From: Isoperla grammatica
Taxonomy: Eukaryota > Arthropoda > Insecta > Plecoptera > Perlodidae
DNA length: 64,000 nt
Assembly (NCBI GenBank): GCA_945910005.1
Contig: OX246739.1
Coordinates: 38,677,598 to 38,741,597, forward strand
Reading direction: 5' to 3'
Notes under the pieces: generated by a model
Told to the model about the DNA's origin: nothing
The model's database searches: none
What the model saw: the letters and a program-made list of their open reading frames with translations, nothing else
Program-made: the position numbers and the translations under genes
Shown here: positions 1-10,370 of the stretch, piece after piece
Numbering within the stretch: position 1 is the stretch's first letter
Layout: each line of letters starts with the position of its first letter

Positions 1-640
1 ATAAATAACGAAATAACTTATCAGGTTTGTACAATATTGATATCCATATGTAAAGTACTAATCTACAGCCTAGGGCTAGTTATGGAGGAAGGAGAACAGG
101 CCTAGGGCCTAGGCTAGGCAAACCTCCACTGCCAACAAAGCAAATGTCGTTTGCTTGTAGGCCTAGACAAGTTTCACGCACTTAAAAACTACACCTTAGG
201 CCGAATAAAGCTTTCGTTATAAAACCAACGCATTTGAGTAAATTATATTTTCTTGCCTGTTTAACGATCCCTCGTTTAATCTGTGGCTGTGGTGCACTCA
301 TGCTGTCTTGGCCATGCAGATGTGCTCTAAAGAAGGTGATAACGAGTGGAAGTTCGATGACGTGACGTCACACACGTCTTTCCTGTCTGCTAGCTTTTCT
401 GTAGTACTGCGAATATTTCAGACTACAATAAAATTAGAAACTTGCATATATTAGTCATGAATTAATAAATTTAAAAATGTTTCAGAGCAAATTAATAGTG
501 TTACAATGTAACTTGGTTATTCAACACTTAAAAGAGTTTGCTGATGTGGCGTGACACAAGAAGATAGCAGTGCTGAAGCTATGAACTATTTTCAGGTCAT
601 TGGACTATGGCGGCAAAGTTGAAAGTGACGGACTGGACGG
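1..640. other. intergenic, no gene recognised
   Basis: No exon or domain was recognised on either strand. Several TAGGCC words occur at 60-170. A perfect CRE octamer (TGACGTCA) at 363-370 sits in a locally CpG-richer stretch, which could belong to the promoter of a gene lying left of the window. Confidence 0.4.
363..370. promoter_or_regulatory. CRE/ATF octamer TGACGTCA
   Basis: This is an exact palindromic cAMP-response element inside GACGTGACGTCACACACG. The word is the known binding site of CREB/ATF dimers. No adjacent coding exon is visible, so a promoter role is only inferred. A second copy occurs near 5136 within repeat DNA, which lowers confidence. Confidence 0.25.
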
Positions 641-654
641 AACAACAATGCACA

Positions 655-992
<338 letters not shown>

Positions 993-1202
993 CATTGTTT
1001 AACAATGACATATAAATCATTCGGAATATCACAACGAGCGCGAGGCGCGCCCTTCGATACAGAATGTGCGTGGTATCCTAAAAAAAAATTTAAAAAACAT
1101 TCAAAATCATTGAGATATTGTACCAAGATTAAACCGTCGTTCACAATCCCTTAAAAATGCACAATAGTGCATGGCATGCAGGTTGCACTGAAGGAAGACA
1201 AG

Positions 1203-1614
1203 AAAACACCCCGGTGTAGCAACGGCTAATATGTGAAATAATATTTAAATTTGATAACGTCTTTCACAATGATTTGAAATGTGTAACATCGGATCTCAAC
1301 TAAATAAAAATAGTAGTCGATGTATCTACTTAAAATAACAACCACATGTTAATTCAAGTTGCCGCCAGATTTTCTTACATTGCAGCTACACCACCTTGCT
1401 GTTAAGCTGCACCAGTGCAGGCTGCACGGGACAAAGAAACGCACTGGGGCTGGGTACGAAACGGGTACGGAAATACGCGCAAGCACAGATAAATTGGTTG
1501 TCTGTGGTGCAAGGCCAAGGAGGTTTTATATAGTGTACACTATATAAAACCTCCTTGTGCAAGGCATGCAGGTTGCACTTTCACACATTAGCCGTTGCTA
1601 CACCGGGGTGTTTT
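1203..1614. mobile_element. nonautonomous DNA transposon with ~36 bp TIRs
   Basis: The terminal inverted repeats are 1203-1238 and 1579-1614, both reading AAAACACCCCGGTGTAGCAA inward. A 17-base word, GGCATGCAGGTTGCACT, lies just outside the left TIR (1172-1188) and again directly inside the right TIR (1563-1579). The interior has no transposase frame. The superfamily is unresolved because no clear target duplication is visible. Confidence 0.7.
1516..1557. repeat. 42-bp perfect palindrome
   Basis: The two 21-base halves are exact reverse complements with no spacer, with arms beginning CAAGGAGGTTTTATATAG. It lies inside the TIR element at 1203-1614. The outer arm CAAGGAGGTT recurs in a second hairpin at 3542-3569. 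Confidence 0.95.
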
Positions 1615-1956
1615 TTTCGTAACGCAAGACAAAGTTGACTAAATTTGAACTTTTGCGTACTGGTGAGCAACAATAGACTCTCATCAGCCATTGTGATTGT
1701 TAAACCCTTTCTGTTTTCGTTGTGGACCATGGGCGCCGACAGTATACATTTTGCAAGGGGGAGCATTTCGAAATAACACTCTAGCTGGGTGGAAGAGGTG
1801 TTGGGTGGGGGGACAGCTTTCAGTTTGCCCCACAAGTATTTTTTATTTTTAACACTTTTAATTGATTTCGGTATGTTGAGGTAGGTTATGAACGAAAGGA
1901 ATTGAATCCCGTAGGTCTTCTGTGTCAATAACGGGGTCTGCGTTGATTTTTTTTAT

Positions 1957-2662
1957 GGTATTTGGGGAATGAATGTGACTTTGTTTTTTTCAACGAAATT
2001 TAACTAAAATCACTTTTTTATGTTACCTGTTACTGTATCTTTCCAATTATGTAAGGCGCATGCTTCAAAAAGTACATATTTATGTTTTAAATCAATTTAA
2101 TTCTGTTGAATTAGCTAGAGCCTATGCCTAGGCCAATGCACGCCATTTGCCATTGTTCAACACTAGGATGAAGAGAAATATCTCTGCAGCAAAATAAGTG
2201 CTTTGGTTCTTTGTTATCAGCAGATGCACCAACTTAAACACAAGTTACTGTATAATAATCACAGTATTTTCGATAAATTACCCCTTCTTCAAATTTGAAG
2301 AAGGGGTAATTTGAAGAAAGGGTTATTATTTTAAAATAAATTTATACCCAAAAAATAAATTACCACTTCTTCAAGTTTGCGGGCGATATTCGGTTTCATT
2401 TCATACGTTGGCTACTGAATCAACGTAGAACAGCTGATTGTAGTATCCAGTAGGCTGTGTGCATGTTGCTAATGGTGAATGGCGTGCATAGACATAGGCT
2501 CTAGCCAATTCAACATAATTAAATTGATTTAAAACATAAATACGTACTATTTGAAGCATGCGCCTTACATAATTGGAAAGATACAGTAACAGGTAACATA
2601 AAAAAGTGATTTTTGTTAAATTTCGTTGAAAAAAACAAAGTCACATTCATTCCCCAAATACC
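1957..2662. mobile_element. fold-back element with ~180 bp inverted arms
   Basis: The left arm, about 1957-2135, is nearly identical to the reverse complement of about 2485-2662. Both arms include GTGACTTTGTTTTTTTCAAC-like and GCGCATGCTTCAAA-like blocks. The ~350 bp spacer contains the palindrome at 2275-2312 and a block shared with 15588-15705. No coding potential is seen. Confidence 0.8.
2275..2312. repeat. 38-bp perfect palindrome
   Basis: The sequence is exactly self-complementary about AAATTT, with arms reading AAATTACCCCTTCTTCAAA. It lies in the spacer of the surrounding fold-back element, so the whole structure would fold as nested hairpins. Confidence 0.93.
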
Positions 2663-3541
2663 TTTTTTATCAAGTAATAGATACAAAACATGCTCGTATA
2701 TCAAATAAAAACACACAATATGACAAAGAAAGCATCATCATCAACACGTTAGAATAATATCTTAAGAGATGCAACAAATGGTAACTGGCCAAGATTGACT
2801 ATATAGTCACAAATATAAAATGCCATTGTTATACAAGTTTTACAAAACATAAGAAATAGTTATTATGATTATTCACTTTCGTATATATCATCATACAGAC
2901 AGTTCAATTTTCAATAATTCCTCAAATCGAGGGGGGCAAGTGACCGCCCCCCCCCCTCCACCCCCCTCGTGGATTATTCTTAATTTAGCCAATCGCTCGC
3001 CTCTGAGACCCACTCATTTTCAAGTATTATACCAATTATACTTAACCATACATCTGGACTGAGATTGCACGAATTATCAACCATGTACCGGTACGGTAGG
3101 CCATAATTAGCATTTTATTAAAAAGGAACGACACATATAACGCCACGTCTACCAATGGGTATGGTCAACAACTCTACGATTTTTCCGTATGTTACGTAAT
3201 TTTTAACTGAACTGAACGAACGGTCAATGAGGGATGCTTTAGATTCGACCCATCTACATAATGTTGAGGTTCGGCGTATAGTTGTCCCAAGACTACCTTA
3301 CCCATGCTTTCGTCACAGGCGACTGGTTCGTAGCTAATCAGCGATCGGTATTGCCGCTGGTGTGTCTCGAGCGGCTCGCCGGTTGGCTACGACTGCCCCG
3401 GATGTGACGAAAGCAGGTGTAAAGTAAACTTGGGTCCACTATAGGATCCGCTATAGGACCAGAAAACACCATTGCTGGCAACCCAAGTTTACCTTTCGTC
3501 AAAGGTGAGGCACTCGTCGCTGATACTAATCCGAGGACATT
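2663..3541. other. intergenic, no gene recognised
   Basis: It contains a C-rich run near 2945-2970 and a short inverted repeat (TAAACTTGGGT near 3425, ACCCAAGTTTA near 3481). No exon-like frame or domain was recognised. Confidence 0.4.
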
Positions 3542-3569
3542 TCAAGGAGGTTAAATATAACCTCCTTGA
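3542..3569. repeat. short hairpin sharing arms with 1516-1557
   Basis: TCAAGGAGGTTA and its reverse complement are separated by a few A/T bases. The CAAGGAGGTT arm is identical to the arm of the 42-bp palindrome two kilobases upstream. Confidence 0.85.
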
Positions 3570-3586
3570 GAGCAGGTATAAGCCCA

Positions 3587-4010
3587 GTTTGGTGTGTTTC
3601 TATTGGCCGTTGTCATGGTGAAAACAATTTAACTGAAAAGTAGATTTTAACTGGACATTGAAATACCGAACATAAGACATTTTAACTTTCAACCATGTTA
3701 CACCCCTGATTAGCGGGAACAATCTAGGTGGACCTGCTGCATGGCCGGACTTAGCATCTAGTCGGGGTGGGCGTGGGTAGATTTGTCGCAGTGTGGAGAT
3801 TGAGTAGGATGGGCGCCACGTACTTGAGTTTGTTGTCGGGAAACCAATTACGAAAGAAATCTGACTTATGCCTCCAACTTCAATGTCCAGTTAAAGTGTT
3901 AAGTAAATTTAACTGTCAGGTAAACCAAGTTTGGTGTATTTCTATTGGCCGTTGTCATAGTGAAAACAATTTAACTGAAAAGTAGATTTTAACTGGACAT
4001 TGAAATACCG
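3587..4010. repeat. 82-bp direct repeats flanking ~260 bp
   Basis: The copies at 3587-3668 and 3929-4010 are almost identical, both containing TCTATTGGCCGTTGTCAT. Between them is a partly inverted fragment of the same sequence near 3878-3915. This could be a duplicated repeat or a decayed element; no LTR-type termini were seen. Confidence 0.75.
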
Positions 4011-4181
4011 GCCCTTAGTATATGAATGATAATAGTAATATATTCTGCAGCTGTCGGATCTACATAGTAGGTACCAAAATTAAAAATAAACATAATATAA
4101 TAAGTGCCACAACATGAAAACAAAGATAACAATATTATAGTCTCCTACTTTTTATGCGACAAAGTTAATTTAGATATCTCG

Positions 4182-4356
4182 TAAAGGTGCATTCACAATC
4201 TTTACTAGTACTATGGTTTAATGATTAAGACCTAGACAAACCTTAGTCACAGCCAATCAGAGCGCAGTATTTTCCCTCCCAGCCAATGAAAGAAGCCTGT
4301 GGCTTAGTCTTAATCATTAAACCTTAGTACTAGTAAAGATTGTGAATGCACCTTTA
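4182..4356. mobile_element. 175-bp MITE
   Basis: Inverted arms of about 50 bp (4182-4231 and 4307-4356) begin TAAAGGTGCATTCACAATCT. The ends fit a TA or TWA target site, so a Tc1/mariner or PIF/Harbinger origin is possible. There is no internal coding sequence. Confidence 0.75.
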
Positions 4357-4559
4357 TTGTAACCGTGACGTGACGAATCGTATTATTTTTGTTTTGTTTG
4401 ACGTAGTGACGCGGTAGTTCCGCTATAGTAGGGGGTTGGTCGTACTCGTTCCAAAGAAGTGCAGCACTGTAACAATCAAGGTCCACTAGATCGCTTGTAG
4501 CGCGCGACTCCGCTAGGAGTAAATCCAGTAGACCTTGTGAATGATCCGTTTTCAGTGCA

Positions 4560-5540
4560 GGCACGGCAAGAGTCATGCTGTCACACGCAAACGGCAAAGC
4601 CACTATTTGAACCTACACTTTCATTGGTTGGCCCCGCCGTGACGTTAGGTAGTGTTGCCGTGGTCGGGCTCGCGCCTCACCCGTTTCGCAATGTTATCTC
4701 CAAAACGAGTTCCGTTACATATACTTTTTAAAACCCTGTTTGAATAAGTGTTTAATCTGTAATGAATGTGATATATAATTTAATAATGTTTAATTTCATG
4801 TTGGTCTACTGTACCGTGTTTTTGGTCAACAGGTGTAGGTTTTTCCAATCTTACAATAGGGAAGATAGGGGAATTGCGTAATCTTTAAACCTACAAAAAG
4901 TAGGCCGGTGGCCCCCGTTTTTGTTTTTAGATAATTGAAAAGCACACTTACGATAGTGTATTTTGGGAAGTTCAGCTAAATATATCATTATGAGTGAAGT
5001 TTCATTGGATTGGCTTTAAGCCTCTACACAACGCATGACGGCATGAGTAATGCTGTCACATGGAGTAACAGGCAAACGGCAAACCCACTATTTGAGGTTG
5101 GCTTCCTACACTTTCATTGGTTGGGCCCCGCCGTGACGTCAGGTAGTGTTGCCGTGGTCGGGCTCGCGCCTAGCGCCGCGCCCGTTTCGCAATGCTATCT
5201 CGTGTGTTTAGTCACAAATATCTCCAAAACGAGTTCGGTTACATATACTTTTTAAAGCCCTGTTGTAATCAGTGTTTAATTATCTGTAATGTGATACATA
5301 CTTTAATAATGTTTAATTTTATGTTGGTCTACTATACCGTGTTTTTGGTCAACAGGTATAGGTTTTTCCAATCTTTCAATGGGGAAGATAAGGGAATTGC
5401 GTAATCTTTAAGTCGAAATAACTCAAAAAGAAGACCAGTGACCCCCGTTTTTGTTTTTTTGATAATTGAAAAGCACACTTACGCTAATGTATATGGTATA
5501 TCTCAGCCAAATCTTATCAACACAACGCATGAGTCATGCT
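4560..5540. repeat. ~480-bp tandem duplication
   Basis: A unit beginning near AGTCATGCTGTCACACG (about 4572) is repeated from about 5045, and its start appears a third time near 5530. The two long copies share the block GGTAGTGTTGCCGTGGTCGG and the following few hundred bases with small indels. Short frames in it are duplicates of each other, not genes. Confidence 0.8.
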
Positions 5541-6513
5541 GTCACACGGAGTAACAGGCAAACGCAAACGCGGACTGGCTAGGGATGCCGGGACGCGATC
5601 GTATCCCGGATCTCTGGGCAAATCCGGGCCCTTCGGCAGTCCGGCCCCCGGGCTGCCACCAGAAAGTTCCTATGATGTAAATACTTCTCTGTACAGATAT
5701 TACTTAAAAAATCTTAACCCCACTCTATAACTATTATTTTGAAATTATGGTTGAATTTATTGTAATATTTTTTGTAAATATTCAATGTAATTAATTGAGT
5801 ATAATTGAAATTATTTTGCTACTGGTAGGGTGGCCTCTGTTAATCGCGCCCTGAAATCTAATTTTAGACCATAAAAGTCAATGCAACCCCAAAAAAATTT
5901 TACGCCTTGGGCTTATTTCCCTCCGGCGGCTGGGGCTTCGCCCCAGACCCCAGCTGGGCCACGCCACCTCGTGCGGGCCCCCCCGAAACCCAGCATCCCG
6001 GGCCTTTTCATCCCAGTCCGCCCCTGAGTGTATACCAATGTGCTATACACACCAAACTTGATCGTATTGATACCGTGACAGGTCTTACTTTCTTTTAATT
6101 GACCGGTGAAGTAATCGGCGGCTGCATCAACGTGGAAAATCTTATTAATTAATCCGATAATAATATCGTTCACTATGTAAATATAAAATTCAAAACGGTT
6201 TGAAATAACTTCTAATTTACACAGGTCTGTATGAGTCCTCGTATATTCCTTCTCGTAGGTTACCGCTACCCCACAACGTCCTGTTCTCGTCAGGGTTCGA
6301 CAGAGACTGGCCCGGGTTGTTATTGTCATTCTACGTACGCACAAAATATGTTGTAGGTATCGGTTATATCGTTTTGCACTTTGTTCATATGCATGTTGAA
6401 GACGTAATCTGGCGTCACAACCATTTTCATTTGCAGGCAGGCAGTGACACATTGTTGCGGCTTATTGGAAAGCGTATCGTATCAGTTGTCTGTGGTGTAG
6501 GACTACGGCCGGG
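5541..6513. other. repeat-derived intergenic sequence
   Basis: GC-rich blocks at 5580-5660 and 5910-6030 resemble the GGGCTTCGCCCCAGACCCC-type repeat edge also seen near 54703. No exon or intact element is recognised. Confidence 0.35.
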
Positions 6514-7489
6514 CTAGATGGTATAACTGGCAACATAGTCAAACTGATCGCTCCCGTTATTACCCCAGCAGTCACACATCTATTTAATACAAGCCTTAGG
6601 GAAAATATATTCCCCTCTGCATGGAAACACTCTATAATTACCCCTATATTTAAATCAGGTGATTCACAACAGGCCACTAATTTATGGACCAATCAGCGTT
6701 ACAAACCTACTACCGGTATGTAGCAAGAATTTTTCAAAAAATTGTGAACTGCCAGTTACAGAAATACTTACACGAAAATGACTTCATTTGTAAAGAGCAA
6801 TATGGCTTAATACCTAGTAGTTCCACAGAAAAGTTACTAAATCACCTAACTAACGATTGGCTTTTGAGCTTAGATAAACCGGTACCACCAAAGATAACGT
6901 TAATTAATAGCAATAGATAAGTAAAGCATTTGACTGCATTAACCATAACATTTTGTTAACCAAACTTATGACATTGTTTAACTTCCCAAATGAAGCAGTC
7001 AAGTTGTTTAAAAGTTTTCTAACTGAAAGGAGTATTAGTACTAAAGTGAATGGGATTTTGTCCACAGCAGTCAAGTTACTTGTGGAATACCTCAAGAGTC
7101 AAGGTACTGCAAATGGACCAACAATGTTTAATATTTGTATGTGAATGATTTACCTGATTATCTTAACTTCGTCAAAGTCACACTGTACGCTGCGATTCTT
7201 AGTTAAAGTTGAAGGTGGTAGCTACGAAGAGGTTGTATATCAACTTGAAAGTGATTTTGCCAATGCAAAAAAATGGTATACGAAAAATCTATTAAAAATT
7301 AATGCAGTCAAGACACAGTTAATGTTTTTAATGATCATGTTAACAAAGTTGTAGACAAGTGCAAAAAAGGAATTATATTTTACGAAAACTGCGTTCATTT
7401 TTAAATCCTTTGGAATGTAAAATGTTTTATATATCCTGTGTGAGACCGATCCTTGAGTACTGCCCAGCCATAATAAGTTCAAAATAAAT
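6514..7489 (+). pseudogene. decayed LINE reverse transcriptase, CR1/L2-like
   Basis: Translation across several frames gives recognisable non-LTR reverse transcriptase pieces: a start like LDGITGNIVKLIAP, then SAWKHSIITPIFKSGD, then QLQKYLHENDFICKEQYG, then KAFDCINHNILLTKL, then VTLYA near 7180, and VRPILEYCPAI at the end. These follow the order of the family. Frameshifts and stops separate them, and the catalytic YADD box reads YAAI, so the copy is dead. It runs into the (TATG)n array, as expected for a LINE 3' tail. Clade assignment is inference. Confidence 0.85.
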
Positions 7490-7664
7490 AAGTATGTATG
7501 TATGTATGTATGTATGTATGTATGTATGTATGTATGTATGGATGTATGTATGTATGTATGTATGTATGTATGTATGTATGTATGTATGTATGTATGTATG
7601 TATGTATGTATGTATGTATGTATGTATGTATGTATGTATGTATGTATGTGTGTATGTATGTATG

Positions 7665-7698
<34 letters not shown>

Positions 7699-7865
7699 TG
7701 TATGTATGTATGTATGTATGTATGTATGTATGTATGTATGTATGTATGTATGTATGTATGTATGTATGTATGTATGTATGTATGTATGTATGTATGTATG
7801 TATGTATGTATGTATGTATGTATGTATGTATGTATGTATGTATGTATGTATAAATGTATGTAATA
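7490..7865. repeat. (TATG)n microsatellite, LINE 3' tail
   Basis: About 370 bases of tetranucleotide repeat with only a few substitutions directly follow the reverse transcriptase fragment, suggesting expansion of a LINE tail. The open frames rich in Met-Tyr-Val-Cys or His-Thr-Tyr-Ile are artefacts. Confidence 0.97.
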
Positions 7866-8325
7866 TAAATGCAATGTATAAGATTAGTTTTTAATTTTTT
7901 TTTGTGCTTGTTAATTAATTTAAGTCTATTCACTCTCTCGCTACACCAGCACAGTACACCATTGCATGTTACGCTCTGTGAATAATAAGTAAATAAAAAA
8001 ACGTTACTGTTGTTCATGCTTGCAAAGGGTACGTTCCGAAAGCTGTTGAGAATGCATGCTTGGCCCGTACCGAAACCTATAGAATGTGCTTTACCCAGCG
8101 TTCCGTAACGGCACTAACGTGATTCCTGAGCATCCAAGGAGCATATTCAATATGTTGAATATGCCCGAGGTTTTCAGCATTTTCAAGAAGTGGTGGTTTT
8201 TGGCGGCATTTTTTTAATGCTCTATAGACGGACCTAACCTTGGGCTTAACCTATGTGTAAAATTGCGCCAAAATCATATGTTTGCACATGTATTAGAGCC
8301 TAGTATATTTAATTAATTTGACTTA
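7866..8325. other. intergenic, nothing recognised
   Basis: No coding exon, RNA gene or element with clear ends was seen between the microsatellite and the next MITE. Confidence 0.35.
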
Positions 8326-8515
8326 GGGCTGGTCCACACAGATTTTTAAGACATACGATTTAAGGTTTAACGCGTAGTCGTAAAGTTGGATCATAGGAAA
8401 CATATTGTACTGGCGTTCACACAAAGTTTTAGTTTTAAGACGTTGTTTTCATTGTTGTTTTTAAAACAACGTCTTAATTATGCATTATGTCTTCAAAATC
8501 TGTGTGGACCAGCCT
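8326..8515. mobile_element. PIF/Harbinger-like MITE, TTA target site
   Basis: The TIR GGCTGGTCCACACAGATTTT is present at both ends, flanked on each side by TTA (8323-8325 and 8516-8518). A 3-bp TTA/TAA duplication is characteristic of the PIF/Harbinger superfamily. The interior is a further small hairpin with no coding potential. Confidence 0.75.
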
Positions 8516-8692
8516 TTACGCCACTATCAACGTTTTAACGACCTTGCGCCTAACAGCCATGCCTATGCTTGAAGCACAGATAACTCTTGAAGTGTTCCGT
8601 AAGTATATCGTGCTTATAGATGCTTTAACCTTGCTTTAACGTGCTGGGGAATGCCAGGGGCAAAGCATTTTCAACAAGTAACGGAAAAGCCC

Positions 8693-8980
8693 GGTTTACA
8701 CACCGTAATAAGGTTTAAGGTCTAAGGTTTAACCAAGTTGAATCAAGCTAGTAGCATCATGGCGTTCACATAACTTCCTAAGATTTAAGGGCTAGGACGA
8801 AAGTTGAAACTATTCCAACTTGTTAGCCCTTATCCCAAAAATTCTTAGCCCAGCCAATGAGAGATGAGCTTTTATAAATCCGGCCAATGGTAGCGATCCT
8901 AGTAAATCAGTTTGGAAAATACTTTCCTTAGAACAAAATATTAAATGTTAAACCTTAAACCTTATTCCGGTGTGTAAACC
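8693..8980. mobile_element. MITE with GGTTTACACACCG termini
   Basis: The ends GGTTTACACACCGTAATAAG and its near-exact reverse complement delimit 288 bp. The arms continue with GGTTTAAGGT-type repeats. The target duplication is not clear, so no superfamily is assigned. Confidence 0.65.
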
Positions 8981-9780
8981 CACCAAAAGCAGCCAAAGAA
9001 ACATTTTATTCCGTGTTTACTTGTTTCGAATGTCGCATTCTTTTCTGATCCTAAATCCCTCCACACCAGCGTCGGATGGTCGGAAGCATGCATTTCCAAA
9101 TACCCGCGCAAATCTGCAAGATCGACCGTGGAAAGCCGATCGTGCGGCTCTCAGTGCAATAAAAGAACACACCCATTGCGCGTACTCCTTCCTACCTCCA
9201 TGCGCTTATTATACAAAGGACAGCACCCCACCAAAACGTGTTTCCATGCTCGCGTTTTTTCAACTCAACATACTGCGTTGACGCAGGTAACTTTAATCTT
9301 GATGAACTTTAAAGCGTCACATCTTGTATTGTGTTCTCAAATATTTCGTTTTTTTGAAGCACAATACGTGGGTAAAGTACATATTATGCATATGCGTCGA
9401 AATATAAACAACATTTAAGTTATCAGTGTGACAAACGCAGTGCGTTACAGTGAAAATCGCAATCATGGAAACCTAGCTTTACCGCCTCCATGACCGACCG
9501 ATGCCGCCGGAGACTGGAGAGTAAAATGGCGTATTGAAAGTGAATTGTGTGTTGCATCGTTTTGTGTACTTCAAGTTTGAAGTTCTAAAACGACAGCTAA
9601 CGGAGTGTTTTTAGGTTGTTCTAACCTAGTAGTAGATTTCTCATCATTTTTATTGTGAACATAATATTAAAGAGGGCTGGGCTAGCCTAGTAGCATCACA
9701 GGCCTACCTACCTAGCAAGGACTAAGCACTAATAGGCCTAGCCCTAGCCTAGTTTACCTAGGCCTAGGCCTCGTCTCACA
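8981..9780. promoter_or_regulatory. SNRNP70 upstream region, probable promoter and 5' UTR
   Basis: This is the 800 bp before the SNRNP70 start codon. It contains TAGGCC words from about 9670 and no TATA box in an obvious position. An open frame of 103 codons at 8970-9281 has no recognisable domain. The transcription start cannot be placed from sequence alone. Confidence 0.35.
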
Positions 9781-10370
9781 ATGACGCAGTTTTTACCTCC
9801 AAACTTACTTGCACTTTTTGCACCCCGCGACCCCATTCAGTACTTGCCTCCTTGTAATAAATTACCACACGAGAAGAAAACAAGAGGTTATGTTGGGGTT
9901 GGAACATTTTTGAATTTATTCGAGGTAAGTAACATGCATTTGCCTGCTAGGCCTAGGGTTTAGGCCTAGGCCTAAGCCTAAGCCTATCTCAAGACAGACA
10001 CTTCAGGCCTAACCTAGGCCTAGGCCTAGGTTAGACCCTAGCAAGGTTAGGGATGGATAGAAGCTATGTCGAGCAGGCCTTGCCATGCCATGCCAGAAGG
10101 GATGGTAGGCCTAGGGTAGGCCCTAGGCCTAGGACCTAGGCTTATTTAAGCCAATTTTGAGCCAGTTTAAATGGTGCTAGGCCTCCTAGCCCTAGGCTTG
10201 GGCCCCGCTTTAGAAGAGTATAGAATATGGAATAAATGCCGAGATACTACTGATAAATAGGACTAGGCCTAGGCCTATCAAAACTAGGCCTAGGCCTATC
10301 AAAACTAGGCCTAGGTCTAGCCTACAGTCCTGCAGTAGGCCTAGGCCTAGGACCTAAAGGGAGCTCTCTA
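9660..10370. repeat. TAGGCC/AGGCCT palindromic word cluster
   Basis: Overlapping copies of CCTAGGCCTAGG-type words, many in tandem and each self-complementary, crowd the 5' end of SNRNP70 and the start of intron 1. Similar clusters lie at 34690-35040 and 48490-48870, the latter at the 5' end of CHAF1A. The function is unknown. Confidence 0.85.
9781..9924 (+). CDS. snrnp70: SNRNP70 coding exon 1
   Basis: It carries the start codon and 48 codons of the conserved N-terminus, which contacts Sm proteins and U1C in the human particle. It ends in phase 0 at GAG, followed by the donor GTAAGT. Confidence 0.95.

Noticed and set aside
7427..8017. Long frames on both strands made of His-Thr-Tyr-Ile or Met-Tyr-Val-Cys
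   Set aside because: They come from the (TATG)n array, which stays open in several frames because the repeat contains no stop in those readings.
8970..9281. 103-codon open frame upstream of SNRNP70
   Set aside because: No recognisable domain, it begins at the edge of a MITE, and no splice context links it to SNRNP70.
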